A stretch of DNA of 64,000 bases from positions 2,728,001 through 2,792,000 of the forward strand of contig NC_014100.1 of NCBI RefSeq assembly GCF_000092285.1, in the 5' to 3' direction. The stretch comes from Caulobacter segnis ATCC 21756. Lineage in GTDB: Bacteria; Pseudomonadota; Alphaproteobacteria; Caulobacterales; Caulobacteraceae. Made by a program: the position numbers and the translations under genes. Positions 17,245 to 26,926 of this stretch are shown one piece after another. Under the pieces are notes generated by a model. It worked only from the letters and a program-made list of their open reading frames with translations, searched no databases and was not told where the DNA came from. Within the stretch, counting starts at the first letter, position 1; each line of letters opens with the position of its first letter.

Positions 17245-20200
17245 ATGCTCAATCGCCTCATCGATCTCTCGGTCCGCTTCCGCTGGATCGTCGTCCTGCT
17301 GGCCGTGGCGCTGTTCGTTTTAGGCCTGCAGCAACTGTCGCGCCTTCCCATCGACGCCGTGCCCGACATCACTAACCGCCAGGTGCAGATCAACACCGTC
17401 GCCCCGGCCCTCGGTCCCGAGGAGGTCGAGCGCCAGGTCACCTTCCCGCTGGAGACGGCGCTGGCCGGCACGCCGGGCCTGGTTGAGACCCGCTCGCTGT
17501 CGCGGCACGGCTTCTCGCAGATCACCGCCGTCTTTACCGAAGCGACCGACCTCTATTTCGCCCGCACCCTGGTCAATGAGCGCCTGCAAGCCGCCCGCGC
17601 CAGCCTGCCCGACGGCCTGGAGCCCGGCATGGGTCCGCCCGTAACGGGCCTGGGCGAGGTCTATATCTGGACCGTAGAGTTCAAGGGCGCGGCCGCTCGC
17701 ACCGGCGCGCCTTACGTCACGCCCGAAGGCGAGACCCTGCGGACCGACGTCGAGAAAGCCACCTATCTGCGCACGGTCCAGGACTGGATCGTCGCCCCGC
17801 AGTTGAAGACCCTGGACGGCGTGGCCGGCGTCGACGTGCTGGGCGGCTACGTCAAGGAATATGCCGTCCATCCCGACCCGGCCAAGCTGGCGGCGCGCGG
17901 CATCAGCCTGCCGCAGTTGGTCGAGGCGCTTGAGCACGCCAACCGCATCGCCGGAGCCGGCTATGTCCAGCGCGGCGGCGAGGCCTATATCGTCCGCACG
18001 GACGCGCGGGTGAAGAGCCTGGCCGAGCTGGCCGACACGCCGATCGGTCGCCGCAACGGCGCCGTGGTCAAGGTCTCGGACGTCGCCACGGTCGCCCTGG
18101 GCCACGCCCCGCGCCTGGGCTCGGCCAGCGAGAACGGCCGCGAAGTGGTGATCGGCACGGCCCTGATGCTGGTCGGCGAGAACAGCCGCACCGTGGCCGC
18201 GCGGGTCGACGAGCGCCTCAAGACCATCGCCCCCAGCCTGCCGCCAGAGGTGATCATCAAGCCGGTGCTGGACCGCACCCGCCTGGTCGACGCCACCATC
18301 CGCACGGTCGAGCACAATCTGACGGTCGGCGCCCTGCTGGTCATCGCGGTGCTGTTCTTTGCGCTCGGCAACTTCCGCGCCGCCCTGATCACGGCGCTGG
18401 TCATTCCCTTGTCGTTCCTGATCGCCGCCATCGCCATGCGCCGGTTCGGGATCAGCGGCAACCTGATGAGCCTGGGGGCGCTGGACTTCGGTCTGATCGT
18501 CGACGGGGCCGTGGTGGTGATCGAGAACACCCTGGGCCGCCTGGCGCTGCGGCGTCAGAGCGAGGGCCGCGACCTGACCGCCGGCGAGCGCCTGTCGGTC
18601 GCGGTCGAGGCCGCCAAGGAGATGGCCCGGCCCGCCGCCTTCGGCCAGGCGATCATCCTGCTGGTCTATGCCCCCCTGCTGACCTTCGAGGGGGTCGAGG
18701 GCAAGATGTTCACGCCGATGGCCGCCACGGTGATGTTCGCCCTGGCCGGCGCCTTCGTGCTGTCCCTGACCCTGGTCCCCGCGCTCACCGCCCTGGCGGT
18801 GCGCGAGCCGAAAGGTCACGGCGAGACCAAGGCAATGAAGGCTGTCCGTACGCGCTTCGAGCCCGTGCTGCGCGCCGCCGTCGCCCGGCCCAAAGCGGTG
18901 GCGATCGGCGCGGTGGCTGCTCTGCTGATTGGCGTCGTCGCCTTTTTCGCCCTGGGTCGCGAGTTCGCCCCGACGCTGGATGAAGGCGACCTGTTGGTCC
19001 AGGCCAGCCGCGTGCCTTCGATCTCACTGGAAGAGAGCCAGGCCATGCAGTTCGAGGTCGAGAAGGTCCTCTCAGCCCAGCCCGAGGTCGCCCTGGTCTT
19101 CACCCGCACCGGCACGGCCGAGATCGCCTCGGACCCGATGCCCCCCAGCGCCTCCGACACCTTCGTGATCCTCAAACCCCGCAAGGACTGGCCGAATCCA
19201 AGTCTGCCCAAGGCCAAGTTGATCGAGCGCATGGAGGGCGAGCTCTCCAGGCTGATCGGCAACGCCTACGAATTCACCCAGCCGATCCAGATGCGCTTCA
19301 ACGAGCTGATCGCCGGGGTGCGTTCGGACGTGGCGGTCAAGGTCTATGGCGACGACTTCGCAGCCATGAGCCGGACCGCCGACCAGGTGGCCGTAACCCT
19401 GCGCAAGATCACTGGCGCGGCGGACGTGAAGGTCGAGCAGATCTCGGGTCAGCCGACCATCACCGCCAGCGTCGACCGTACGGCCGCCGCCGCCCTGGGC
19501 GTCCACGCCAGCGATGCGGCCGACGCCCTGGAGATCGGCCTGGGCGGACGCGAGGCCGGCCACATCCTGGAGGGCGACCGCCGCTTCGACGTCGTGGTGC
19601 GGCTGGACGACGCCAAGCGCGCCGATCCGGCCGCCATGGGCCAGCTGCCCGTGGTCTCGGAGAGCGAGGGCGGCAGCGCCATTCCGCTCTCCAGCATCGC
19701 CCAATTCGACATCGCAGAAGGTCCCAACCAGGTCAGCCGCGAGAACGGCAAGCGCCGCATCGTGGTGCAGGCCAATGTGCGCGGCCGCGATCTGGGCGGC
19801 TTCGTCACGGACGCCCAAGCCGCCGTGACTCGGGACGTCAAGCCGACGCCCGGCTCATGGCTGGACTGGGGCGGTCAGTTCGAGAACCTGGACCGGGCCA
19901 GTGCGCGCCTCGGCGTCATTGTGCCCATGGTGTTCCTGGTGATCGCGATGTTGCTGTTCTTCGCCCTGGGCTCAGCGGCCGAGGCGATGCTGGTCTTCGC
20001 CTGCGTGCCCCTGGCCCTGGTCGGCGGGGCCCTGGCGCTGCTGCTGCGGGGGATGCCGTTCTCGATCTCGGCGGCCGTTGGCTTCATCGCCGTCTCGGGC
20101 GTCGCGACCTTGAATGGCCTCGTGCTGATGCAGAGCATCAAGCAACGCATCGAGGGCGAGACAGACCTCGCCGCCGCCGTCATCGACGGCGCGATCGGCC

Positions 20201-20406
20201 GCCTGCGGGCGGTGCTGACCACGGCGCTCGTGGCGATCCTGGGCTTCATCCCGATGGCCCTAGCCATAGGCCCGGGCGCCGAGGTCCAGAAGCCGCTGGC
20301 GACGGTGGTGGTCGGCGGCCTGCTGACCTCGACGGCGCTGACCCTGCTGGTGCTGCCGACCCTCTACGTCTGGCTGCGACTGCAACAACGGCAGACATCC
20401 CGATAG
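17245..20406 (+). CDS. czcA: CzcA/CzrA-like heavy-metal efflux RND pump
   Basis: A 1053-residue proton-driven inner-membrane RND transporter of the HME subfamily, exporting divalent cations. The N-terminus FRWIVVLLAVALFVLGLQQL is followed by PIDAVPDITNRQVQINTVAP. The TM4 signature is DFGLIVDGAVVVIENTLGR, which is the CzcA/NczA class motif (Co, Zn, Cd, Ni) and not the CusA form. Length and twelve-TM layout with two large periplasmic loops are normal. The exact metal cannot be read from sequence alone. It closes the czc operon, and a 188-nt gap with a short dyad precedes the P-type ATPase gene. Confidence 0.95.
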   Translation: MLNRLIDLSVRFRWIVVLLAVALFVLGLQQLSRLPIDAVPDITNRQVQINTVAPALGPEEVERQVTFPLETALAGTPGLVETRSLSRHGFSQITAVFTEATDLYFARTLVNERLQAARASLPDGLEPGMGPPVTGLGEVYIWTVEFKGAAARTGAPYVTPEGETLRTDVEKATYLRTVQDWIVAPQLKTLDGVAGVDVLGGYVKEYAVHPDPAKLAARGISLPQLVEALEHANRIAGAGYVQRGGEAYIVRTDARVKSLAELADTPIGRRNGAVVKVSDVATVALGHAPRLGSASENGREVVIGTALMLVGENSRTVAARVDERLKTIAPSLPPEVIIKPVLDRTRLVDATIRTVEHNLTVGALLVIAVLFFALGNFRAALITALVIPLSFLIAAIAMRRFGISGNLMSLGALDFGLIVDGAVVVIENTLGRLALRRQSEGRDLTAGERLSVAVEAAKEMARPAAFGQAIILLVYAPLLTFEGVEGKMFTPMAATVMFALAGAFVLSLTLVPALTALAVREPKGHGETKAMKAVRTRFEPVLRAAVARPKAVAIGAVAALLIGVVAFFALGREFAPTLDEGDLLVQASRVPSISLEESQAMQFEVEKVLSAQPEVALVFTRTGTAEIASDPMPPSASDTFVILKPRKDWPNPSLPKAKLIERMEGELSRLIGNAYEFTQPIQMRFNELIAGVRSDVAVKVYGDDFAAMSRTADQVAVTLRKITGAADVKVEQISGQPTITASVDRTAAAALGVHASDAADALEIGLGGREAGHILEGDRRFDVVVRLDDAKRADPAAMGQLPVVSESEGGSAIPLSSIAQFDIAEGPNQVSRENGKRRIVVQANVRGRDLGGFVTDAQAAVTRDVKPTPGSWLDWGGQFENLDRASARLGVIVPMVFLVIAMLLFFALGSAAEAMLVFACVPLALVGGALALLLRGMPFSISAAVGFIAVSGVATLNGLVLMQSIKQRIEGETDLAAAVIDGAIGRLRAVLTTALVAILGFIPMALAIGPGAEVQKPLATVVVGGLLTSTALTLLVLPTLYVWLRLQQRQTSR

Positions 20407-20535
20407 CGCCAGTAGCGGCCATTGGCGTCGCTCCGGGAACACGACATCTATGCCCTCAGGTCGTGCAGGCAAGACACGCTCATTCCAATAGCCTCCGAGA
20501 AACAGGCTTCGCGTCGGGTTGATCCGTCGCAATGA

Positions 20536-20549
20536 GGGAAAGCCTTCCC
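20536..20549. promoter_or_regulatory. Short dyad upstream of the copper ATPase gene
   Basis: The sequence GGGAA-AGCC-TTCCC lies 46 nt before the ATPase start. A TAATAC-like -10 candidate follows 6 nt downstream. The placement suits an operator in a metal-responsive promoter (for example MerR/CueR type), but the match to a known consensus is not convincing. Confidence 0.3.
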
Positions 20550-20594
20550 GGATGCGTAATACCCGGCGTGTTGTAGCGCGCGGAAGGCAAACGG

Positions 20595-22943
20595 ATGAGC
20601 GGTTCGGACTCGCACCAAGGGCATCATCACGGCCATGACGCCTCGGTAGGCCAGGATCGCGATCCCGTCTGCGGCATGAGCGTGGATCCGGCCACCGCCC
20701 CCGAACAGCGCCTCCGCGACGGACGCCAGTTCCACTTCTGCTCGGCCGGCTGTGCGCGCAAGTTCGACGCGGACCCGGCGCGCTACCTTGAATTGCCTCC
20801 GGCGACGGAGACCGCGCCCTCCAAGGCCCCGCTCGGCGCGATGTACACCTGCCCGATGCACCCGGAGATCCGGCGTTCCGGACCAGGCAGTTGTCCGATC
20901 TGCGGCATGGCGCTGGAGCCCCTCACGGTGTCAGCCGACAGCGGGCCCAATCCCGAGCTGCGCGACATGACCATCCGGTTCTGGATCGGCCTTGTCCTGG
21001 CCTTGCCGGTGTTCATGCTGGAAATGGGCGGCCACGTCGGACTGATGGCGCTGCACCTGTCACCAGGCGTGTCGAGCTGGGTCCAGCTGATCTTGGCCAC
21101 GCCCGTGGTGCTGGGCTGCGGCTGGCCCTTCTTCGAGCGCGGCGCCCGCTCACTGGTCACGCGCCAGCTCAACATGTTCACCCTGATCGCCATGGGCATC
21201 GGCGTGGCCTGGATCTACAGCATCGTGGCCACCCTGGCGCCGCAGCTCTTCCCGCCAGCCTTCCGCCGCCCCGACGGTTCGACCCCGATCTACTTCGAGG
21301 CCGCCGCGGTGATCACGGTCCTGGTGCTCCTGGGCCAGGTGTTAGAGCTGAGGGCGCGCGAGAACACCTCCGGCGCGATCAAGGCCTTGCTTGACCTGTC
21401 GCCCAAGACCGCGCGACGGATGTTCGACGGCGAGGACTTCGAGATCCCCGTCGAGGACATCCAGGTCGGGTTCAACCTGCGGGTGCGCCCCGGCGAGAAG
21501 GTTCCCGTCGACGGCCGGGTGTTGATGGGCGAGGCCTCGGTCGACGAGTCCCTGGTCACTGGCGAGTCGATGCCCGTACACAAAAAGCCCGGAGACAAGG
21601 TGATCGGCGGGGCCCTAAACAAGACCGGCTCCTTCCTGATGATCGCCGACAAGGTCGGCGCCGACACCTTGCTCTCCCAGATCGTGACCATGGTGGCTGA
21701 GGCCCAACGCAGCCGCGCGCCGATCCAGCGCATGGCCGATCAGGTGTCGGGCTGGTTCGTGCCCGCCGTCATGCTCGCCGCCTTGGCCGCCTTCGGCGCG
21801 TGGGCCGTGTTCGGCCCTCCGCCCAGCATGGCCTTCGCCCTGGTGGCGGCGGTGTCGGTGCTGATCATCGCCTGCCCCTGCGCCCTGGGATTGGCCACGC
21901 CGATCTCCATCATGGTCGGGGTGGGCAGCGGCGCGGTCGCGGGCGTGCTGATCAAGAACGCCGAGGCGCTGGAGCGCTTCGAGAAGATCGACACCCTCGT
22001 CGTCGACAAGACCGGTACGCTGACAGAGGGGCGGCCGGCAGTGACGGCCGTTCGCCCCGCTCAAGGCTTCGTCGAGAACGATGTCCTACGATTGGCCGCC
22101 AGTCTGGAAAGGGCAAGCGAGCACCCGCTGGCCGACGCTATCGTTCGGGCCGCTGTCGAGCGGGAACTGCCGCTTTCGCATCCCCAGGACTTCGACTCCC
22201 CGGTGGGCAAGGGCGTGCTCGGCAAGGTCGAGGGCCGCGCCGTGGCGATCGGCTCTACCCGGTTCCTGGACGAACAGGGCGTGCGTGCAGAACCGCTCGC
22301 CGAGCAGGCCGAGGCGTTGCGCCAAGACGGCGCCACCGCGATCTACGTCGCGATCGACGGCACGCTCGCCGCCGTGCTCGCGATCGCCGATCCCATCAAG
22401 CCGACCACCCAGAAGGCCGTCGAGACCCTGAAGGCCGACGGCGTGCGCGTCGTCATGCTGACCGGCGACAATCGCACGAGCGCCCAGGCCGTGGCCAACC
22501 GGCTGGGGATCGACGAGGTCGAGGCCGACGTTCTGCCCGATCAGAAGGCGGCTGTGGTCAAGCGCTTGCGGGCGGAGGGCCGCAAGGTCGCCATGGCTGG
22601 CGACGGGGTCAACGACGCGCCGGCCCTTGCCGCCGCCGAAGTCGGCGTCGCCATGGGCGCGGGCTCGGATGTCGCCATCGAAAGCGCGGGTGTGACGCTG
22701 CTGCACGGGGACCTGGAGGGCCTGGTCAAGGCCCGGCGGCTATCGCGGGCGGTGATGGGCAATATCCGGCAGAACCTCTTCTTCGCGTTCGCCTACAATG
22801 TCGCGGGCGTGCCGATCGCGGCCGGCGTGCTCTATCCGGTTTTCGGCTGGCTGCTGTCGCCGGCCATCGCCGCGGCCGCCATGGCCCTTTCCTCGGTCAG
22901 CGTGGTGGGCAATGCGCTGCGCTTGAGGGCGGTGCGTCTCTAG
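20595..22943 (+). CDS. Copper/silver-translocating P1B-type ATPase with YHS and HMBD domains
   Basis: A 782-residue Cu+/Ag+ export ATPase. The His-rich tip (HQGHHHGHD) is followed by a YHS domain ([10 protein letters not shown], about residues 22-70). A heavy-metal-binding domain comes next ([17 protein letters not shown] then PICGMALEP, about 84-110). It has these instead of an HMA domain. Transport motif ACPCALG is near residue 427, phosphorylation motif DKTGTLTEG near 470, SEHPLAD follows, and the hinge is GDGVNDAP. Two more membrane segments close the protein. CPC plus HP and GDGVNDAP define the P1B-1 copper class. It is flanked by the Czc-type pump and copCD, so it belongs to a shared metal island. 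Confidence 0.95.
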   Translation: MSGSDSHQGHHHGHDASVGQDRDPVCGMSVDPATAPEQRLRDGRQFHFCSAGCARKFDADPARYLELPPATETAPSKAPLGAMYTCPMHPEIRRSGPGSCPICGMALEPLTVSADSGPNPELRDMTIRFWIGLVLALPVFMLEMGGHVGLMALHLSPGVSSWVQLILATPVVLGCGWPFFERGARSLVTRQLNMFTLIAMGIGVAWIYSIVATLAPQLFPPAFRRPDGSTPIYFEAAAVITVLVLLGQVLELRARENTSGAIKALLDLSPKTARRMFDGEDFEIPVEDIQVGFNLRVRPGEKVPVDGRVLMGEASVDESLVTGESMPVHKKPGDKVIGGALNKTGSFLMIADKVGADTLLSQIVTMVAEAQRSRAPIQRMADQVSGWFVPAVMLAALAAFGAWAVFGPPPSMAFALVAAVSVLIIACPCALGLATPISIMVGVGSGAVAGVLIKNAEALERFEKIDTLVVDKTGTLTEGRPAVTAVRPAQGFVENDVLRLAASLERASEHPLADAIVRAAVERELPLSHPQDFDSPVGKGVLGKVEGRAVAIGSTRFLDEQGVRAEPLAEQAEALRQDGATAIYVAIDGTLAAVLAIADPIKPTTQKAVETLKADGVRVVMLTGDNRTSAQAVANRLGIDEVEADVLPDQKAAVVKRLRAEGRKVAMAGDGVNDAPALAAAEVGVAMGAGSDVAIESAGVTLLHGDLEGLVKARRLSRAVMGNIRQNLFFAFAYNVAGVPIAAGVLYPVFGWLLSPAIAAAAMALSSVSVVGNALRLRAVRL

Positions 22944-23031
22944 GGAATGCAGCGCTTGTCGAGAGTGTGAGGGGGCGGGCAGCGTCCTGCGTAGGAAGTT
23001 ACGACAACCTTGCTTCCAACAGGATGCCCCC

Positions 23032-23394
23032 ATGAACTATCGCGCCCTCATCGCCACCACGGTCCTTTCCGCGTCGATCCTGGCCAGCGGCCAGGCCAGC
23101 GCTCACGCCAAGCTCGTGGCGTCCGATCCGGCGGCCAACGCCACGGTCGCCGCGCCCAAGACCATCAGCTTGACCTTCAACGAAAAGCTGGCTCCAGCCT
23201 TCTCGACCTTCGAGCTGGCGATGGCCGACGGCATGAAGACGCCGGTGAAGACCACCGTCTCGCCCGACCGCAAGACCATCAGGGGCGCGCCCAAGGGCCG
23301 CCTGATGCCGGGCGCCTACAAGCTCACCTGGTACGCGGCCGCGGCCGATGACGGCCACCGCATGGACGGAACACTCACCTTCACGGTGAAATAG
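23032..23394 (+). CDS. copC: CopC periplasmic copper-binding protein
   Basis: A 120-residue CopC/PcoC-type beta-sandwich protein. The signal peptide ends ASGQASA so that His becomes residue 1 of the mature protein (HAKLVASDPAANATVAAPKT). That His, with the later DDGHRMDG, forms the Cu(II) site of this family. The Met-rich Cu(I) loop of long CopC proteins is absent, so this is a Cu(II)-only type. copD starts 3 nt after the stop. Confidence 0.95.
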   Translation: MNYRALIATTVLSASILASGQASAHAKLVASDPAANATVAAPKTISLTFNEKLAPAFSTFELAMADGMKTPVKTTVSPDRKTIRGAPKGRLMPGAYKLTWYAAAADDGHRMDGTLTFTVK

Positions 23395-23397
23395 CCG

Positions 23398-24324
23398 ATG
23401 GAGACCGCGGTCGTCCTGCTGCGCTGGATGCAGTACGTGACGAGCTTCGTCCTGACGGGCGGGGCTCTCTTCGTGCTCTACGCCCTGCCGGCCGCTGGCG
23501 CGTCGAGCGCCGTGGCCCTGGGCTGGCCCCGCCGGCTCCTGGCCGGCTCGGCCGCGCTCCTCGTTCCGGCCAGCCTGCTTGGCCTTTTGCTGCAAACCGC
23601 CGTGGTCGCCGGATCCTTTGCCGCGGCGCTCGATCCGTCGACCCTGGTGTCGATGGTCACGGAGATGGCGATGGGCGCGGCCTCGCTGGCGCGCGCCCTG
23701 GCCGCGATCCTGGCGTTGCTCGTTCTTGTCTTCGTGCGTCCCGGCCGCCTTGTCTGGATCGCTACAGCAGCGCTCGGCGCCGTCACGGCGGCGAGCATGG
23801 CCTGGATGGGTCACGGCGCGGCCACCGAAGGTCCGGGCGGCGGTTTGCACTTGGCGGCGGATCTGGCTCACTTGGCCGCGGCGGCGGTTTGGATCGGCGC
23901 CTTGGCGTTTTTCCTGCGTCTGGCCGCCGATGGTGGGCGCGATGCGCGCAAGCCGTCGATCTTCCATGCCGCCTTGGCCGGGTTTTCGAGCGTCGGATCG
24001 GGTGTCGTGGCGGTCCTGGTCGCCAGCGGCCTGATCAACAGCTGGTTCCTGATCGGTCCTGCTGGTGTTTCAGCGCTGCTGAGCACGCCCTACGGCCTTC
24101 TGCTCGTTCTCAAGCTCGCGCTCTTTGGCGCCATGCTCGCGCTGGCGGCCGCCAATCGTTTTCGCCTGACCTCGGCGCTGCGGGAGGCCCTGGCCGAGCC
24201 GACGGATACCAGCGCGGCGGTCAGAGCCCTGCGCCGCAGCCTTGTGCTGGAACTTGGCGCGGCGATGATGCTCGTCGCCGTGGTCGCCTGGCTTGGACGC
24301 CTGGCGCCGATCAGCGCGCAATAG
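23398..24324 (+). CDS. copD: CopD copper-import/homeostasis membrane protein
   Basis: A 308-residue polytopic inner-membrane CopD protein that is thought to take copper from CopC into the cytoplasm. About eight hydrophobic segments are visible (for example YVTSFVLTGGALFVLYALPA; LARALAAILALLVLVFV; LLVLKLALFGAMLALAAANR). Family residues are AWMGHGA, LHLAADLAHLAAAAVWIGAL and the late KLALFGAMLALAAANRF. It is coupled to copC and ends in a strong bidirectional hairpin. Confidence 0.93.
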   Translation: METAVVLLRWMQYVTSFVLTGGALFVLYALPAAGASSAVALGWPRRLLAGSAALLVPASLLGLLLQTAVVAGSFAAALDPSTLVSMVTEMAMGAASLARALAAILALLVLVFVRPGRLVWIATAALGAVTAASMAWMGHGAATEGPGGGLHLAADLAHLAAAAVWIGALAFFLRLAADGGRDARKPSIFHAALAGFSSVGSGVVAVLVASGLINSWFLIGPAGVSALLSTPYGLLLVLKLALFGAMLALAAANRFRLTSALREALAEPTDTSAAVRALRRSLVLELGAAMMLVAVVAWLGRLAPISAQ

Positions 24325-24328
24325 TCGA

Positions 24329-24351
24329 GACCCCGGCTTGGCGCCGGGGTC
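24329..24351. terminator. Hairpin terminator between copD and the convergent acyltransferase gene
   Basis: GACCCCGGC-TTGGC-GCCGGGGTC forms a 9-bp perfect stem directly after the copD stop and 4 nt before the 3' end of the convergent gene. It lacks a long U-run, but the position suits termination from both sides. Confidence 0.7.
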
Positions 24352-24354
24352 CTA

Positions 24355-25458
24355 TCAAAGCACCGGTTCGTGCGCGGGCTCGAGCGCGGGGCGACGCGAG
24401 AAGGGATCGCGCCGTCGCAGCCAGTTGCGGGCCGGCCGTTCGACGAGATGGTAGGCGAGCACGGCCGCCAGCAGACAGGCCACGAAGGCGCCGGCCCAGG
24501 CCGCGGCGCTCGCCGCGCCCGATAGGCCTGGCGCAAGCCGGTCCAAGGCGTGGAAGTAGACGATGTCGACCGGCAGGTGGACCATATAGAGGCTATAGGA
24601 GACTTCACCGAGATAGACGGGCGCTGCCGTCGACATGACCCCGGCCTTCGCGGCCTTGGACGTCTCGGCCAGACAGAAGATCAGCAGCGCCAAGGCCGGC
24701 CAAATATAGAGATCGCTTAAGCGCAGGCTGGCGGCGAGAGCCACCCAGGCCGTTGCGGCCAGGGCTCCAGGCCCGCCCAGTCCAGCGGGCAAGCTGAAGC
24801 TGGATCCCAGGCGATGCAGGGCCGCGCCCATCAGGAAGGCCGGAATGATCCGCAAGGCGCCGATCTGGGCGCTCATGTCGGTGAAGAGCACGCCACGCGC
24901 CTGGGCGGCCAGAAACATGGCGGCGAACAAGGTGAGCACGGCCAAGACGAACAGGCGCGGTCGGCCGCGCAATGCTACCGACGCGATGGCGGCCACCGGA
25001 AAGCCCAGATAAGCAAACCACTCGGCCGAGATCGACCAGGAAGGAAAGTTCCACCGGACGGTGGGGGTCGTGCCCCAGGCGTGAACCAGCAGCAGGTGTT
25101 GGGGGAGCATTCGCGGGTCGAACGCCTGAGGATCGAAGCGAACCCCCAGCTTCAAGGCCCCCAGCCAGATGGCCACCGTCGCGGCCAGCGTAACCAGATG
25201 AACCGGATAGACCCGCGCCAAACGCGCACAGAGGAACGAATCATAGTTGAAACGGCGCTCGGCCCAGGCGCAGGTGTAGACGTGGCTGAGAATGAATCCG
25301 GACAGGATGAAGAACAGGTCGACGCCGAGATAGCCCTTGGCGACCAGTCCGAAACGATCGAGGCCAAGATCCAGGTGGTTGCGGAAATGTTAGATCAGCA
25401 CCCACAACGCCGCGCAGATGCGCAGCGACGTGAGCGGACGGATGTCCGACGGATGCAT
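24355..25458 (-). pseudogene. Acyltransferase family 3 (OafA-like) gene with one in-frame stop
   Basis: The frame encodes a 367-codon integral-membrane acyltransferase of the OafA/acyltransferase-3 family, which O-acylates surface sugars. It starts MHPSDIRPLTSLRICAALWV and, after the interruption, continues HFRNHLDLGLDRFGLVAKGY, LGVDLFFILSGFILSHVYTC and many TM helices to EPAHEPVL. A TAA stop (25390-25392) interrupts codon 23, exactly where relatives carry a residue before the conserved His-x-Phe-Arg segment; one base would restore Tyr. The downstream part alone lacks the conserved first helix and the His motif, so it is probably inactive. A sequencing error or readthrough cannot be excluded. 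Confidence 0.8.
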
Positions 25459-25511
25459 GGCCCCTCCCCGAGGTTGTGGTTGGGGCCGGCGATGGCCGGC
25501 CCTTTCGATGA

Positions 25512-25847
25512 CTAGAGCGCGGTCAGGCCGATGATCGTCTGGCCCTGAAGCTTGAAGCGCACCTTGGTCCCGACGCTCACCCCCTTCAGAAGGCTGGCGT
25601 CGGCGACCTTGAAGGCCATGGTCATCGCCGGCCACTTCAGCGCCGGGATGGCTTCATGGGCCAAGGTGATCTTGGCGGCCTTGGCGTCGATGGCGCGCAC
25701 GACGCCGACCGCCTCGACCGATGCGTTCGCCGCGGCGGCATGGCCAGCGTGGCCGGCGTGCTCATCCATCCCGGCCATCTGCGCGGCGGCGGGCTGGACA
25801 AGGATCGCGAGGGTCGCGACCGCGACGGTGGAGCAAAACAACTTCAT
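25512..25847 (-). CDS. cusF: CusF-like periplasmic copper/silver chaperone
   Basis: A 111-residue exported protein with the CusF fold. The signal peptide ends QPAAA, then comes a Met/His-rich segment (QMAGMDEHAGHAGHAAAANA). The OB-fold follows with HEAIPALKWPAMTMAFKV, whose His, Trp and two Met residues correspond to the Cu(I)/Ag(I) site of CusF. It is the third gene of the copAB operon, 26 nt after copB. A second copy of the same domain is fused to the CusB-like adaptor on the other strand. Confidence 0.92.
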   Translation of the reverse strand: MKLFCSTVAVATLAILVQPAAAQMAGMDEHAGHAGHAAAANASVEAVGVVRAIDAKAAKITLAHEAIPALKWPAMTMAFKVADASLLKGVSVGTKVRFKLQGQTIIGLTAL

Positions 25848-25873
25848 CTGGTGTCTCCTTGGAAATCGGCCGG

Positions 25874-26926
25874 CTAGAACCAAGCGCGCAGCCCGACCAC
25901 GACGCTGGTGTCCGAGACGTCCCGCCCCGCCGCGCGGGCGTAGTCCGCGGTTCGGCCAAAGCGTCTGGACCAGGTCAGGCCGACGTAGGGGGCAAACTCG
26001 CGGCGCACCTCGTAGCGCAACCGAAGTCCCAGCTCCCCGTCGGACAGGCCCGACCCAGTCGCCGTCTCCGGCACGTTCTGGGCGGCGAAGTTGAGTTCGG
26101 CGCGCGGCTGCAGGATCAAGCGTTGGGTCACGCGCCAATCGATGGCGCCTTCGGCCCGTCCGAGCAGGTCGCCCTTGTCGGACAGGAAGAGGGCTCCGCC
26201 GGCCTCGATCCAGTAAGGCAGCAGAGTTTCGAAGCCGACCGTGGCGTAGGTACGCGATTTGGGTTCGACATCCTGGCGCACGCCGACCTGGAGGTCGGTG
26301 TAGAGGCCGACGGCCCGGGAATAGAGGGCCTGGACCTCGCCGGCCTCGACGCCGTGGCGGTCGCCTTCACCCTCGGACTTCAGGACCAGGCGGTTGAGGT
26401 CGCCGCCGAACCAGGCCTCGCCATCCCAGTGGTAGCCGTCGCCACCCGAGCGCGCCTGGTATTCCAGAAGATTGGCCATGACCTTTGAGGCCTGCGCTCC
26501 GCCATGCTCCTTGCGCAGCTGGGCCCGCGCGCGATCCATGGCGAGCGGATCGAAGAGCTTGTCGGCCAAGTGGTCGGTGGGCGCGGCCGGCGGGGCGGTC
26601 TCGTGATCGGGCAGAGGCGGCGGCCCCATCGCTTCGGCCGCCCCCTCGGCCGAACCAGACGCGCTCATGTCAGGCATGGCGCCCATGTCATGGCCCGCGT
26701 GCGGGTCGGCGGGCGTCGCCTGCGGCTGCGACGGCGGCGGCATGGCCATCCCAGGCATGGCGCTCATGTCGTGTCCGGCGTGGGGATCGGCGGCCGGCGC
26801 CGGGCTCGTCGCGACGGGCTTGGCGCTGGGGCTCGCCGGGACGGGCGTGCTGGCGTGCCCGGCGTGCTGGGCCAAGGCCGGGGCCGACCACAGGGCTGGC
26901 AGAAGGGCGATCAGCGAGGCCTTCAT
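25874..26926 (-). CDS. copB: CopB/PcoB outer-membrane copper-resistance protein
   Basis: A 350-residue outer-membrane beta-barrel of the CopB family. A signal peptide (SLIALLPALWSAPALA) precedes a long low-complexity Met/His/Pro region with repeated DPHAGHDM blocks (two copies near residues 47-80), which probably binds copper. The barrel contains the CopB pattern GDGYHWDGEAWFGGDLNRLV, followed by KSEGEG and AVGLYTDLQVGVRQDVEP. It ends RDVSDTSVVVGLRAWF with a terminal Phe. The start overlaps the copA stop by 4 nt. Confidence 0.95.
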   Translation of the reverse strand: MKASLIALLPALWSAPALAQHAGHASTPVPASPSAKPVATSPAPAADPHAGHDMSAMPGMAMPPPSQPQATPADPHAGHDMGAMPDMSASGSAEGAAEAMGPPPLPDHETAPPAAPTDHLADKLFDPLAMDRARAQLRKEHGGAQASKVMANLLEYQARSGGDGYHWDGEAWFGGDLNRLVLKSEGEGDRHGVEAGEVQALYSRAVGLYTDLQVGVRQDVEPKSRTYATVGFETLLPYWIEAGGALFLSDKGDLLGRAEGAIDWRVTQRLILQPRAELNFAAQNVPETATGSGLSDGELGLRLRYEVRREFAPYVGLTWSRRFGRTADYARAAGRDVSDTSVVVGLRAWF

